A stretch of DNA of 60,701 nucleotides, from contig CAIVVM010000009.1 of NCBI GenBank assembly GCA_903909375.1, forward strand, positions 1 to 60,701, read 5' to 3'. Below the pieces are notes generated by a model. The model was not told the origin of the DNA. It saw only the letters and a list, made by a program, of their open reading frames with translations, and did not search any database. The stretch is from an uncultured Alphaproteobacteria bacterium. Its GTDB lineage: Bacteria; Pseudomonadota; Alphaproteobacteria; Caulobacterales; Caulobacteraceae. Of the stretch, positions 49,982 to 57,972 are shown piece after piece. Positions within the stretch are counted from its first letter, which is position 1, and each line of letters starts with the position of its first letter. The position numbers and the translations under genes are program-made.

Positions 49982-50395
49982 TCAGGCGTGAGAGAGTGGT
50001 GGGCCTTGTCCGGGTGGACGGGGCGGCGCGCGGGCCTGGGGTCGGAAACCGCGCGGCGTGTCCGCAACGGGTGCTTCAACCAGCACATAGACAACGCGGC
50101 GCAGGCTGATGACCGGCGGCGGCGTTATGGTGATCGCGGGGCAAAGGCCGTGCTGGCAACTATGATCTGTCGAGGACGGATCGGGGATCGGACCGCCCGG
50201 AGCGGATTGCACGCCGTCCAGGGTGCAGAGCGTCATCTCGCTCGGCGACATTGGCGCGGCTGACGCCAGGGTGGGGATCAGAGCCTGGACCAGCAGGGCG
50301 AACGCCGTGAGCAGGGCGACCACGGCCCTGCGTTCGGCGCGCGCTTGCAACGGTTGAGCGGTTGGCAGGTTCACAAGGCCAACCTCTATCGACAT
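49982..50395 (-). CDS. DUF2946-like small membrane-linked protein
   Basis: A 137-residue protein with one N-terminal hydrophobic helix (RRAVVALLTAFALLVQALIP) and a short Cys/His region, MTLCTLDGVQSAPG and STDHSCQHGLCPAITI. The CxHxxC-type cluster and size fit the DUF2946 family, often seen beside copper genes. The proline-rich tail (RAPPRPPGQGPPLSHA) is unusual. It is the first gene of the reverse-strand operon. Function is unproven; metal binding is inferred from the Cys/His cluster. Confidence 0.65.
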   Translation of the reverse strand: MSIEVGLVNLPTAQPLQARAERRAVVALLTAFALLVQALIPTLASAAPMSPSEMTLCTLDGVQSAPGGPIPDPSSTDHSCQHGLCPAITITPPPVISLRRVVYVLVEAPVADTPRGFRPQARAPPRPPGQGPPLSHA

Positions 50396-50457
50396 CGCTG
50401 AATTCCGCAAGGCGCGGGCCTGTGCGATGGTGGGCCCCTGGGTGGGTTGGAGACGCC

Positions 50458-52242
50458 ATGGCCGGAGAGATCGAGACAGGCGCCTACAAGGACGTTGTGC
50501 TGTTCCTGGCGACGGCCGGCGTGGTCGTACCTCTGTTTCAGCGCTGGAAGATCAGCCCGATCCTGGGGTTCCTGGGCGCGGGCGTGGTTCTGGGCCCCTA
50601 TGGCCTGGGCAGCCTTGCCGGCGAGATCCATTGGCTTGGCCTGCTGACCATCGAGAAGCCCCAGGAGCTCTCCCAGCTCGCGGAACTCGGCGTGGTCTTT
50701 CTGCTGTTCTCGATTGGTCTTGAACTGTCGTGGGAGCGGCTGCGGAGCTTGCGTCGTTATGTATTCGGGCTGGGCGCCCTGCAGGTCGCGCTCTGCCTTT
50801 CCGCCAGCGCCCTGCTGGCGCTGGCCGTCGGGCAACCGCCGATGGCCGCCATCGCCATCGGCGCTGCGCTGGCGCTATCCTCGACGGCCATTGTCATGCC
50901 CATCCTGGCCGAGCAGAAACGACTCCATGCCATGGCGGGTCGGGCCACATTCTCAATCCTGCTGTTCCAGGACCTCGCCGTCGCGCCGATCCTGATCACA
51001 CTCACCCTGATGGGGCAGCGGTCCGATCAGCCGTTCTCGCCGGCCCTGCTGCTTCCGCTACTTCCGGCCATCGTCGGGCTGGCGGTGCTGTTCATTTTCG
51101 GACGGCTGCTGCTTCGGCCGATGCTGCGTTCAGTGGCCAAGGCGCGCAGTGAGGAACTGTTCATCGCCGCCTGCCTGCTCGTCGTGATCGGGGCCGGCCT
51201 GATCAGCGCAGCCGCCGGGGTGTCCATGGCGCTTGGCGCATTTGTCGCGGGTTTGCTGTTGGCGGAAACGGAGTTTCGACACGAGGTTCAAACCCGGGTC
51301 GAGCCGTTCAAGGGCCTGCTGCTGGGACTGTTCTTCATATCCGTCGGGATCAGCCTGAACGTCCCGCTGCTGCTTGAGCGGCCCGCCGTCATTCTCGGAT
51401 CAGCGGCGGGGCTCGTTTGCCTCAACGTGGCCGTCGTCTTCCTGCTGGCGCGCGCCTTTGGCCTCAAGTCGCGCAGCGCCATCGAGGCAGCGCTGCTGCT
51501 GGCCGGAGCGGGGGAGTTCGCCTTCGTGATTCTCGGGCAGGCCATGGCCCAGGGCCTGGTGGAACAGACCGCCGGTCAGACGGTTCTCGTTGCGGCGACG
51601 CTGTCGATGTTCGCCATCCCCTTCCTCGCCCAGCTGGGCCTGAAGCTCGGCGGGCGACGTGTGGCGCCGGCCGAGCTGCCCCGGGATCCCGACACCGTCT
51701 CTGCCGACTCGAAGCCTGCGGTCCTGGTGGTCGGCTACGGTCGCGTTGGCCGGCTGGTCGGCGAGATGCTGGATCGCCACGATCTGCCCTGGGTCGCCGC
51801 CGACCAGAACCCGAAGTCGGCGGAACAGGGCCGTCGCGCCGGCAAGGCGATCTACTTCGGTGACGCTGCCCGTCCCGACTTCCTGTTGCGTTGCGGCCTG
51901 GCGGATGCGCTCGCTCTGGTGATCACCATGGATGACCCTGAGGGCGCGGAGGCGATTGTGGCGGTGGCGCGCGAACTTCGCCCGGACCTGACCGTCGTTG
52001 CGCGTGCGCGGGACGCCCGTCACGCCCAGCGCCTCTATGAGCTTGGCGCCACCGACGCGGTTCCCGAGACGGTTGAAGCCAGTCTGCAACTGTCAGAGGC
52101 GGTTCTGGTCGGGATCGGCGTGCCCATGGGCCTTGTCATCGCCTCGATCCACGAGCGGCGCGACGAATTCCGCAAGGCCCTGAACCGACCCGAATCACCG
52201 GCCGGCAGGGCGCGACGTTTTCGGCAGGACCGCCAGATTTGA
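50458..52242 (+). CDS. CPA2-family cation:proton antiporter with RCK domain
   Basis: A 594-residue membrane protein. Residues 1-400 form about twelve helices of the CPA2 fold (for example PILGFLGAGVVLGPYGLGSL and LALSSTAIVMPILAEQKRLH). A TrkA-N/RCK domain follows at 420-560 with the NAD-binding motif VLVVGYGRVGRLVGEML. This is the KefB/KefC or RosB-like architecture, moving K+ or Na+ against protons, with the RCK domain as sensor. The ATG at 50458 has TTGGAGA upstream. It is divergent from the copper operon with about 60 bp between starts. Confidence 0.9.
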   Translation: MAGEIETGAYKDVVLFLATAGVVVPLFQRWKISPILGFLGAGVVLGPYGLGSLAGEIHWLGLLTIEKPQELSQLAELGVVFLLFSIGLELSWERLRSLRRYVFGLGALQVALCLSASALLALAVGQPPMAAIAIGAALALSSTAIVMPILAEQKRLHAMAGRATFSILLFQDLAVAPILITLTLMGQRSDQPFSPALLLPLLPAIVGLAVLFIFGRLLLRPMLRSVAKARSEELFIAACLLVVIGAGLISAAAGVSMALGAFVAGLLLAETEFRHEVQTRVEPFKGLLLGLFFISVGISLNVPLLLERPAVILGSAAGLVCLNVAVVFLLARAFGLKSRSAIEAALLLAGAGEFAFVILGQAMAQGLVEQTAGQTVLVAATLSMFAIPFLAQLGLKLGGRRVAPAELPRDPDTVSADSKPAVLVVGYGRVGRLVGEMLDRHDLPWVAADQNPKSAEQGRRAGKAIYFGDAARPDFLLRCGLADALALVITMDDPEGAEAIVAVARELRPDLTVVARARDARHAQRLYELGATDAVPETVEASLQLSEAVLVGIGVPMGLVIASIHERRDEFRKALNRPESPAGRARRFRQDRQI

Positions 52243-52313
52243 GGGTCGGGGCGATCAATCGCCCCTGGAATCTGCCCGGCCATGGGAAATGTCATCGTCG
52301 GTTCAGCCAAATG

Positions 52314-52335
52314 GAACCAACTCCGTGATTGGTTC
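52314..52335. repeat. 7 bp inverted repeat downstream of the antiporter gene
   Basis: GAACCAA (52314-52320) and TTGGTTC (52329-52335) flank an 8 bp loop. No T-tract follows, so it may be a weak processing or termination stem. Confidence 0.35.
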
Positions 52336-52532
52336 GTTGGGACACAACGCGGAGAGCGCTATCCACGGAGAAAACCGACGCGTCCGGTCGTTTCGCAGGG
52401 TCTGGCTTCTGGCCTCTCGACATTGCGGAGCGAGTGTGGCTTCGTCGACACTTTAGAAACTCACCGATCTTGGTATAAGCGCAGCTGGGTCAATAGGCCG
52501 CAGCACACAAGGGCAATAAGAGGGCTCTGAAT

Positions 52533-53738
52533 ATGAAACTGAAACTCCTGGCCGGAGCCGCAATGGCTGCGGCGTGCGTCGCCTCGGGCGCCGCGGCCCG
52601 AGACGGCTGGTATGGCGCCGTTGATCTCGGCTACCACTGGCCCACCGAATTCAAGGTGACGTCCTCGAACAACGCCGCGAACGGTTCGCCGTACGCTTGG
52701 GAAATCAATCAGCAGGACGACTGGGCCGGCTTCGCCCGGCTGGGCTACCAGCTCGATGACAACTGGCGCATTGAAATGGAAGTCGGTTACCGCGGGGGCG
52801 ACGTTGACTCGATCCGCGGCGGTTCCAACCAGGCTGTCGTTGGCCTTTGCACCCCCGGCGTCGTCCGCACCGCCGCTGCGCCCGCCTGCGGCGCACCCGA
52901 TGGCGATGTGACCTCGTGGTCCCTGATGGGCAATGTCATCTACGACATTCTCCCCGGCGCGGCCCTCAGCCCCTTCATCGGCGGCGGAATCGGCGTCAAC
53001 CACACCCAGGTTGATGTCACCGGCCAGTTCTCGAACCTCACCGGCGCGATCAGTGCGGCGAACCCGGCGATCCAGAATCTGGTGATCGACGACAAGGACA
53101 CCTCGTTTGCCTATCAGGCCATCGCGGGCATCGCCTGGAACGCGACCGATCAACTCCGTGTGGACCTGACCTATCGCTATCTCGCTGGCTCGGACATGGA
53201 CTTCACCAGCCGCGGCAGCGGTGCGCCTGGCCTGCAGCCCGGCGGGTTCAGCGGCGAGTATCGCGACGAGTCGGTGACGCTGGGTCTGCGCTACCTGTTC
53301 GCGGCAACGCCGCCTCCGCCCCCGCCCCCGCCGCCGCCGCCGCCGCCGCCTCCTCCCCCGCCCCCGCCTCCTCCGCCCCCGCCGCCTCCGGCGCCGGTGT
53401 ACGAAGCCCGGCAGTTCATCGTCTACTTCCCGTTTGATCAGTTCGTGATCACGCCGGAAGCCCAGGCGGTGATCAACGATGCGGCCAACTACTCCAAGGC
53501 CGGAAACGCCACCCGCGTCGTGGTTGTCGGTCACGCCGACACCTCCGGCGGCCTGGCCTACAACGTCCGCCTGTCGGAACGTCGCGCCAAGGCCGTTGCC
53601 GACTCGCTGGTCGGCGCCGGTGTGAACCAGACCGCCCTCTCGGTGGACTGGAAGGGCGAGACCATGCCCGCAGTCGCCACCGGCGACGGCGTGAAGGAAC
53701 CGCTGAACCGCCGCTCGACGATCGACATCAACTTCTGA
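52533..53738 (+). CDS. OmpA-family outer membrane protein with polyproline linker
   Basis: A 401-residue outer-membrane protein. A signal peptide ends near ASGAAA and an OmpA-type eight-stranded barrel (about 20-255) carries strands such as WYGAVDLGYHWP and LSPFIGGGIGVNHTQVDV. A linker of 27 uninterrupted prolines joins it to a C-terminal OmpA peptidoglycan-binding domain: FIVYFPFDQFVITPEAQAVI, VVVGHADTSGGLAYNVRLSE, RRAKAVADSLVG, ending RRSTIDINF. It anchors the outer membrane to the wall. A 290 bp gap upstream holds its promoter. A strong terminator lies 36 bp after the stop. Confidence 0.92.
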   Translation: MKLKLLAGAAMAAACVASGAAARDGWYGAVDLGYHWPTEFKVTSSNNAANGSPYAWEINQQDDWAGFARLGYQLDDNWRIEMEVGYRGGDVDSIRGGSNQAVVGLCTPGVVRTAAAPACGAPDGDVTSWSLMGNVIYDILPGAALSPFIGGGIGVNHTQVDVTGQFSNLTGAISAANPAIQNLVIDDKDTSFAYQAIAGIAWNATDQLRVDLTYRYLAGSDMDFTSRGSGAPGLQPGGFSGEYRDESVTLGLRYLFAATPPPPPPPPPPPPPPPPPPPPPPPPPPPAPVYEARQFIVYFPFDQFVITPEAQAVINDAANYSKAGNATRVVVVGHADTSGGLAYNVRLSERRAKAVADSLVGAGVNQTALSVDWKGETMPAVATGDGVKEPLNRRSTIDINF

Positions 53739-53773
53739 TCCCGATCGACGACAGGTTCGTCGAAATGAAGTTC

Positions 53774-53806
53774 AGGGCCCGGTGGAAACACCGGGCCCTT
53801 TGCTTT
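53774..53806 (+). terminator. Intrinsic terminator after the OmpA gene
   Basis: AGGGCCCGGTG (53774-53784), GAAA loop, CACCGGGCCCT (53789-53799), then TTGCTTTG. An 11 bp perfect stem with a GNRA loop. Confidence 0.8.
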
Positions 53807-53810
53807 GTCT

Positions 53811-53927
53811 CTGGAGCGGCAGCTGGCTGGTCGACTTGACCTCTTCCAGCACCGCATAGGTTCGCGTCTCGCGGACGCCGGGGGTTCATGCCGCCACGTC
53901 CTCCACAAAGATCAGAACGTGGCCCAC
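53811..53927 (-). pseudogene. Decayed Lrp/AsnC-family regulator remnant
   Basis: On the reverse strand the frame reads LIFVEDVAA, then a stop, then in the next usable frame PGVRETRTYAVLEEVKSTSQ and LPL. These match the late strand and the C-terminus of Lrp/AsnC proteins (the usual end is ...STSALPL). Roughly twenty residues between the two parts are missing. No helix-turn-helix half is found nearby, so it is a remnant. The neighbouring OmpA and nrdA genes are complete. Confidence 0.55.
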
Positions 53928-54157
53928 ATGCGCTCAAGCGCTATGCGGTCGAGCGTATGCTCAGCGTCAAATGTCACCGCCCAGGGGTGTGACCCGGCGC
54001 GGCCGTATCTGGACGCCTGACCGCGATCACAGTGTCGTGATGACCGCCCCCGGAGGACAAGCCTCTCCGAGGGGCTAGCCCTGCGTGTTAATCTCTCGTT
54101 AACGAAAAAGACTGGGGACGGATCGGCCGCCTCATTGACGAGTCATTAGGACACGTG

Positions 54158-54204
54158 GCCCCATATGTGGACTGGTTCGGGGGCTGAACCACAAGATGTA
54201 GGGC
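54158..54204 (+). promoter_or_regulatory. Paired NrdR-box-like sites upstream of nrdA
   Basis: GCCCCATATGTGGACT (54158-54173) and CCACAAGATGTAGGGC (54189-54204) resemble the NrdR box (consensus near ACACWATATNTWGTGT). Their centres are 31 bp apart, three helical turns, as NrdR tandem sites usually are. The second is the better match. They lie 42-88 bp upstream of the nrdA ATG. Confidence 0.6.
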
Positions 54205-54245
54205 AGGAAGCGGTCACGCTTTCCGAGAGGGCACAGGACACAGGT

Positions 54246-56102
54246 ATGAGTGAAGCCGCGCAAGTTGGGATTGCCGAGACTTCTGAAAGGGTTGCGCCGC
54301 GCGTGGAGCGGCCGCAGCTGCAATTGGTCCGCAAGGTCGAGGTGGACCGCGCCCGCGACGCGCTGCTGACCGACTTTGGCAAGACCACGCTGGAAGACCG
54401 CTATCTGCTCCCGGGCGAGTCCTATCAGGACATGTTCGCCCGCGTCGCTACGGCCTATGCTGACGACGCCGAGCACGCCCAGCGGATCTATGACTACATA
54501 TCCCGGCTCTGGTTCATGCCTTCGACGCCGGTGCTGTCGAACGGCGGCGCGAACCGCGGCCTGCCGATCTCCTGCTTCCTCAACGCCGTACCGGACAGCC
54601 TGGAAGGCATCCAGGGCGTCTGGAATGAAAACGTGGCGCTGGCCTCCAACGGCGGCGGCATCGGCACCTACTGGGGCGGCGTCCGTTCCATCGGCGAGAA
54701 GGTCAAGGGCGCCGGCCAGACCAGCGGCATCATCCCGTTCATCCGCGTGATGGACTCACTCACGCTGGCCATCAGCCAGGGCTCGCTGCGGCGCGGTTCG
54801 GCGGCGGTCTATCTCGACATCCACCACCCGGAGATCGAGGAATTCCTCGAGATCCGCAAACCCTCGGGCGACTTCAACCGCAAGTCCCTCAACCTGCACC
54901 ACGGCATCTCGATCAGCGACGAGTTCATGGAAGCGGTCCGTGACGGCGAGATGTTCGGCCTGCGCAGCCCGAAGAACAACGAGGTCGTCCGCGAGGTCGA
55001 CGCCCGCTCGCTCTGGCAGAAGATCCTCGAGATCCGCCTGCAGACCGGCGAGCCCTACCTGATCTTCTCCGACACCGTGAACCGCTCGATGCCGCAGCAT
55101 CAGCAGGACCTGGGCCTGTCGGTCCGCCAGTCGAACCTCTGCTCCGAGATCATGCTGCACACGGGCAAGGATCACCTGGGCGCCGAGCGCACCGCCGTCT
55201 GCTGCCTGTCGAGCGTCAACGCCGAGACGTTCCTGGAGTGGCGCGACCACCCCACCTTCATCGAGGACGTCATGCGCTTCCTCGACAATGTGCTGGAAGA
55301 CTTCATCACCCGCGCGCCGCCCGAGATGAAGAACGCCATCTACGCCGCCAAGCGCGAACGCTCGGTGGGCCTGGGCCTGATGGGCTTCCACTCGTTCCTG
55401 CAGAGCCAGGGCGTGCCCTTCGAAAGCGCCATGGCCAAGTCGTGGAACATGCGCCTGTTCAAGACCCTGCGCCGCCAGTGCGACGCGGCCTCGCGCACCC
55501 TGGCCGCCGAGCGCGGTCCGTGCCCCGACGCCGCCGAGCGTGGCGTGATGGAGCGGTTCAGCCACAAGCTGGCCATCGCCCCCACCGCCTCGATCTCGAT
55601 CATCTGTGGCGGCACCAGCGCCGGCATCGAGCCGATCCCGGCCAACATCTACACCCACAAGACCCTGTCGGGCACCTTCGCGGTGAAGAACCCCTTCCTG
55701 GAAAGGTTGCTGGACGCCGCCGACCAGAACACCGCCGCTGTCTGGGATTCCATCCTGCAGAACGAAGGCTCGGTCCAGCACCTGGACTTCCTCAGCCAGG
55801 ACGACAAGGACGTCTACAAGACCGCCTTCGAGATCGACCAGCGCTGGGTCGTCGAGCTGTCGGCCGACCGCACCCCGGACATCTGCCAGTCCCAGTCGGT
55901 CAACCTGTTCCTGGCCGGCGACGTCGACAAGTGGGACCTGCACATGCTGCACTGGCAGGCGTGGGAGCGGGGCTGCAAGAGCCTCTACTACCTGCGCTCC
56001 AAGTCGGTGCAGCGCGCCAGCCACGCCGGCGGCGAGGCCCTGGCGGCCCACGTCTACGCCGAGGGCAAGACCGACTACGACGAGTGCCTCGCCTGCCAGT
56101 GA
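54246..56102 (+). CDS. nrdA: Class I ribonucleotide reductase, large subunit
   Basis: A 618-residue catalytic subunit that turns ribonucleotides into deoxyribonucleotides. Redox cysteines are C110 (GLPISCFLNAV) and the C of AVCC (319-320); the radical site is N297-C299-E301 in QSNLCSEIML; and the C-terminal pair is CLAC, four residues from the end. The N-terminus starts directly with the main barrel (TTLEDRYLLPGESYQDMFAR), so the ATP-cone (about 95 residues in E. coli NrdA) is missing and dATP feedback through that domain should be absent. The ATG at 54246 is used; the longer frame starting at 54165 is not supported. Confidence 0.94.
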   Translation: MSEAAQVGIAETSERVAPRVERPQLQLVRKVEVDRARDALLTDFGKTTLEDRYLLPGESYQDMFARVATAYADDAEHAQRIYDYISRLWFMPSTPVLSNGGANRGLPISCFLNAVPDSLEGIQGVWNENVALASNGGGIGTYWGGVRSIGEKVKGAGQTSGIIPFIRVMDSLTLAISQGSLRRGSAAVYLDIHHPEIEEFLEIRKPSGDFNRKSLNLHHGISISDEFMEAVRDGEMFGLRSPKNNEVVREVDARSLWQKILEIRLQTGEPYLIFSDTVNRSMPQHQQDLGLSVRQSNLCSEIMLHTGKDHLGAERTAVCCLSSVNAETFLEWRDHPTFIEDVMRFLDNVLEDFITRAPPEMKNAIYAAKRERSVGLGLMGFHSFLQSQGVPFESAMAKSWNMRLFKTLRRQCDAASRTLAAERGPCPDAAERGVMERFSHKLAIAPTASISIICGGTSAGIEPIPANIYTHKTLSGTFAVKNPFLERLLDAADQNTAAVWDSILQNEGSVQHLDFLSQDDKDVYKTAFEIDQRWVVELSADRTPDICQSQSVNLFLAGDVDKWDLHMLHWQAWERGCKSLYYLRSKSVQRASHAGGEALAAHVYAEGKTDYDECLACQ

Positions 56103-56132
56103 TGGCGCAGCGGCGCCTCGTCCCCAGGCCAT

Positions 56133-56179
56133 TCACAACATGTTGGGGCCCAACCCCAACTTGTCACTAGATGTAGATC
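56133..56179 (+). promoter_or_regulatory. Paired NrdR-box-like sites upstream of nrdB
   Basis: TCACAACATGTTGGGG (56133-56148) and TCACTAGATGTAGATC (56164-56179) both match the NrdR box well, with centres 31 bp apart. They lie between nrdA and nrdB, so nrdB probably has its own NrdR-controlled promoter. Confidence 0.7.
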
Positions 56180-56236
56180 GTACTTGGCGCCTATCGTGGC
56201 GGCCAATGTAAACCCTCGCTGTCTGGATTCGCCGCC

Positions 56237-57286
56237 GTGTCCACCGCCTCCAATATCCGCACGCTCCCGGGCCTGATGACGCCCTCCTATGCCTACAAGC
56301 CGTTCCGCTATCCGTGGGCCTATGAGTTCTGGAAGAAGCAGCAGCAGGTCCACTGGATGCCGGAGGAGGTGCCGCTGGGCGAGGACCTCAAGGACTGGGC
56401 CACCAAGCTCAACGACCGCGAGCGCAACCTGCTCACCCAGATCTTCCGCTTCTTCACCCAGTCCGACGTCGAGGTGAACGACAACTACATGGAACGCTAC
56501 AGCCGCGTCTTCAAACCCACCGAGGTGAAGATGATGCTGGCCTCGTTCTCCAACCTGGAGACGATCCACATCGCGGCCTATGCGCTGCTGCTCGAGACCA
56601 TCGGCATGCCTGACGCCGAGTTCACGGCCTTCCTCGACTTCCAGGCCATGCGCGACAAGCACGACTACATGCAGCAGTTCGGCGTCGACACACACGGCGA
56701 CATCGCCCGCACCCTGGCCATGTTCGGCGGCTTCACCGAGGGCCTGCAGCTGTTCGCCAGCTTCGCCATGCTGATGAACTTCCCGCGCCACAACAAGATG
56801 AAGGGCATGGGCCAGATCGTCTCCTGGTCGGTCCGCGACGAGAGCCTGCACTGCGAGGGGATCGTCAAGCTCTACCACGCCTTCAACGCCGAGACCGGCG
56901 CGGTGACGAAGAGCGTTGCCGACGACATCGTCGACTGCTGCAAGACGGTGGTGAACCTGGAAGACAAGTTCATCGACCTGGCCTTCGAGGCCGGCGAGAT
57001 CCAGGGCATGACCCCCGACGACATCAAGAAATACATCCGCTTCATCGCCGACTGGCGCCTGCGCCAGCTGGACCTGCCGGAAGTCTACGGCGCCAAGGAA
57101 AACCCGCTGCCCTGGCTGCAGTCCATGCTGAGCGGCGTGGAGCACGCCAACTTCTTCGAAGCGCGGAGCACGGAGTATTCCAAGGCGGCGACCCGGGGCC
57201 AGTGGCACGGCGAAGCCGGCGTCTGGGCCGCGTTTGACGCGGCGCGGGCGCGGCGGGTTGGTGGTGAGGTTGTGGCGGGGGAGTAG
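56237..57286 (+). CDS. nrdB: Class I ribonucleotide reductase, small subunit
   Basis: A 349-residue radical subunit. The carboxylate-bridged metal and radical residues are visible in LETIHIAAYALLLETIG (E108, H111, Y115) and in the second half in VRDESLHCEGI. Y115 sits where the radical tyrosine of E. coli NrdB lies. It starts with a GTG at 56237 and lacks an N-terminal ATP-cone, so neither subunit has the usual overall-activity site. It is separated from nrdA by 134 bp with two NrdR-like boxes, suggesting separate transcription. Confidence 0.94.
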   Translation: MSTASNIRTLPGLMTPSYAYKPFRYPWAYEFWKKQQQVHWMPEEVPLGEDLKDWATKLNDRERNLLTQIFRFFTQSDVEVNDNYMERYSRVFKPTEVKMMLASFSNLETIHIAAYALLLETIGMPDAEFTAFLDFQAMRDKHDYMQQFGVDTHGDIARTLAMFGGFTEGLQLFASFAMLMNFPRHNKMKGMGQIVSWSVRDESLHCEGIVKLYHAFNAETGAVTKSVADDIVDCCKTVVNLEDKFIDLAFEAGEIQGMTPDDIKKYIRFIADWRLRQLDLPEVYGAKENPLPWLQSMLSGVEHANFFEARSTEYSKAATRGQWHGEAGVWAAFDAARARRVGGEVVAGE

Positions 57287-57290
57287 GGGG

Positions 57291-57324
57291 CGTCAGGCAA
57301 ACTGGCTGCCATGAGACCCATGGC
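57291..57324. repeat. 34 bp repeat, second copy
   Basis: Matches 33467-33500 at 31 of 34 bases. It begins 4 bp after the nrdB stop codon. No palindrome arm accompanies this copy. Confidence 0.65.
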
Positions 57325-57404
57325 CGGGCCTGCGCCGACGCGCTTTTGTCCACGAAGCCTGCGACCCCACCTCATCGCCCCCGACCCCGCGAATGCGGGG
57401 GAAG

Positions 57405-57548
57405 AGAGGGAGAGGATTAAGGAGAGGGCCGGCTCGTGAGAACGTGATCCGCCGTTGGGAATGCGAGGATCAGCGGCGGTTACGCTGGAGGGCCCTCGAC
57501 ATCACGCCAGAGTCGCCCAGCCGGCCCTCTCCTCAATCCTCTCCCTCT
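57405..57548. repeat. 144 bp inverted-repeat element with 30 bp arms
   Basis: The arm at 57405-57434 (AGAGGGAGAGGATTAAGGAG and on to CCGGCT) and that at 57519-57548 are inverted copies with 29 of 30 bases matching. An 84 bp centre lies between. The right arm overlaps the 3' end of the DUF559 gene. It resembles a palindromic insertion element. Confidence 0.7.
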
Positions 57549-57934
57549 CGGCGCGGCGCGCCGGGGGAGAGGAGGTGGGTGTCGCGCGCGTCGAGGATGG
57601 TCAGGCAGACGCCGTCGCGGTTCGAGAGTACTTCAGAGTTCCAGAAGCGCAGGACGCGCAGGCCGCACCGTTCCAGATAAGCCGTGCGGCGGGCGTCGTA
57701 GGCGATCCGCTCGGCATGCTGGCCGCCGTCCACCTCCACGACCAGGCGCGCATCGCGGCAGAGGAAGTCGAGGATGTAGGGGCCGAAGGAGACCTGACGC
57801 TTCCAGACCATGCCCTCCAGTCGCCCGGCGCGAAGGAGGTCCCAGAGGTGGGCTTCGGCCGCAGTGGCGTGGTGGCGCATCGTGCGCGCGCGGTGGAGCG
57901 TGAGGGTGCGACGGACAGTTTCGATCTGGCCCAT
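57533..57934 (-). CDS. DUF559 domain protein
   Basis: A 133-residue protein of the DUF559 group, which is distantly related to very-short-patch and other endonucleases. It starts MGQIETVRRTLTLHRARTMR; core parts are TAAEAHLWDLLRAGRLEGMV, FGPYILDFLCRDARLVVEVD and GQHAERIAYDARRTAYLERC, then GLRVLRFWNSEVLSNRDGV. The D of DFLC and the E-D pair in VVEVDGGQH fit a PD-(D/E)XK-type nuclease core. Its physiological role is unknown; such genes often sit close to repeats, as here. Confidence 0.8.
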   Translation of the reverse strand: MGQIETVRRTLTLHRARTMRHHATAAEAHLWDLLRAGRLEGMVWKRQVSFGPYILDFLCRDARLVVEVDGGQHAERIAYDARRTAYLERCGLRVLRFWNSEVLSNRDGVCLTILDARDTHLLSPGAPRREGED

Positions 57935-57972
57935 CGCGAGTATGTTCTTTATATGTCCCAGCCTGTCAAGCT

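Noticed and set aside
52461..53534. Frame with arginine-rich repeats opposite the OmpA gene
   Set aside because: It is the complement of the proline codons and of a well-supported OmpA gene.
53558..53908. 116-codon reverse frame after the OmpA gene
   Set aside because: It reads through the terminator and the Lrp remnant in a wrong frame; the pseudogene call explains the sequence better.
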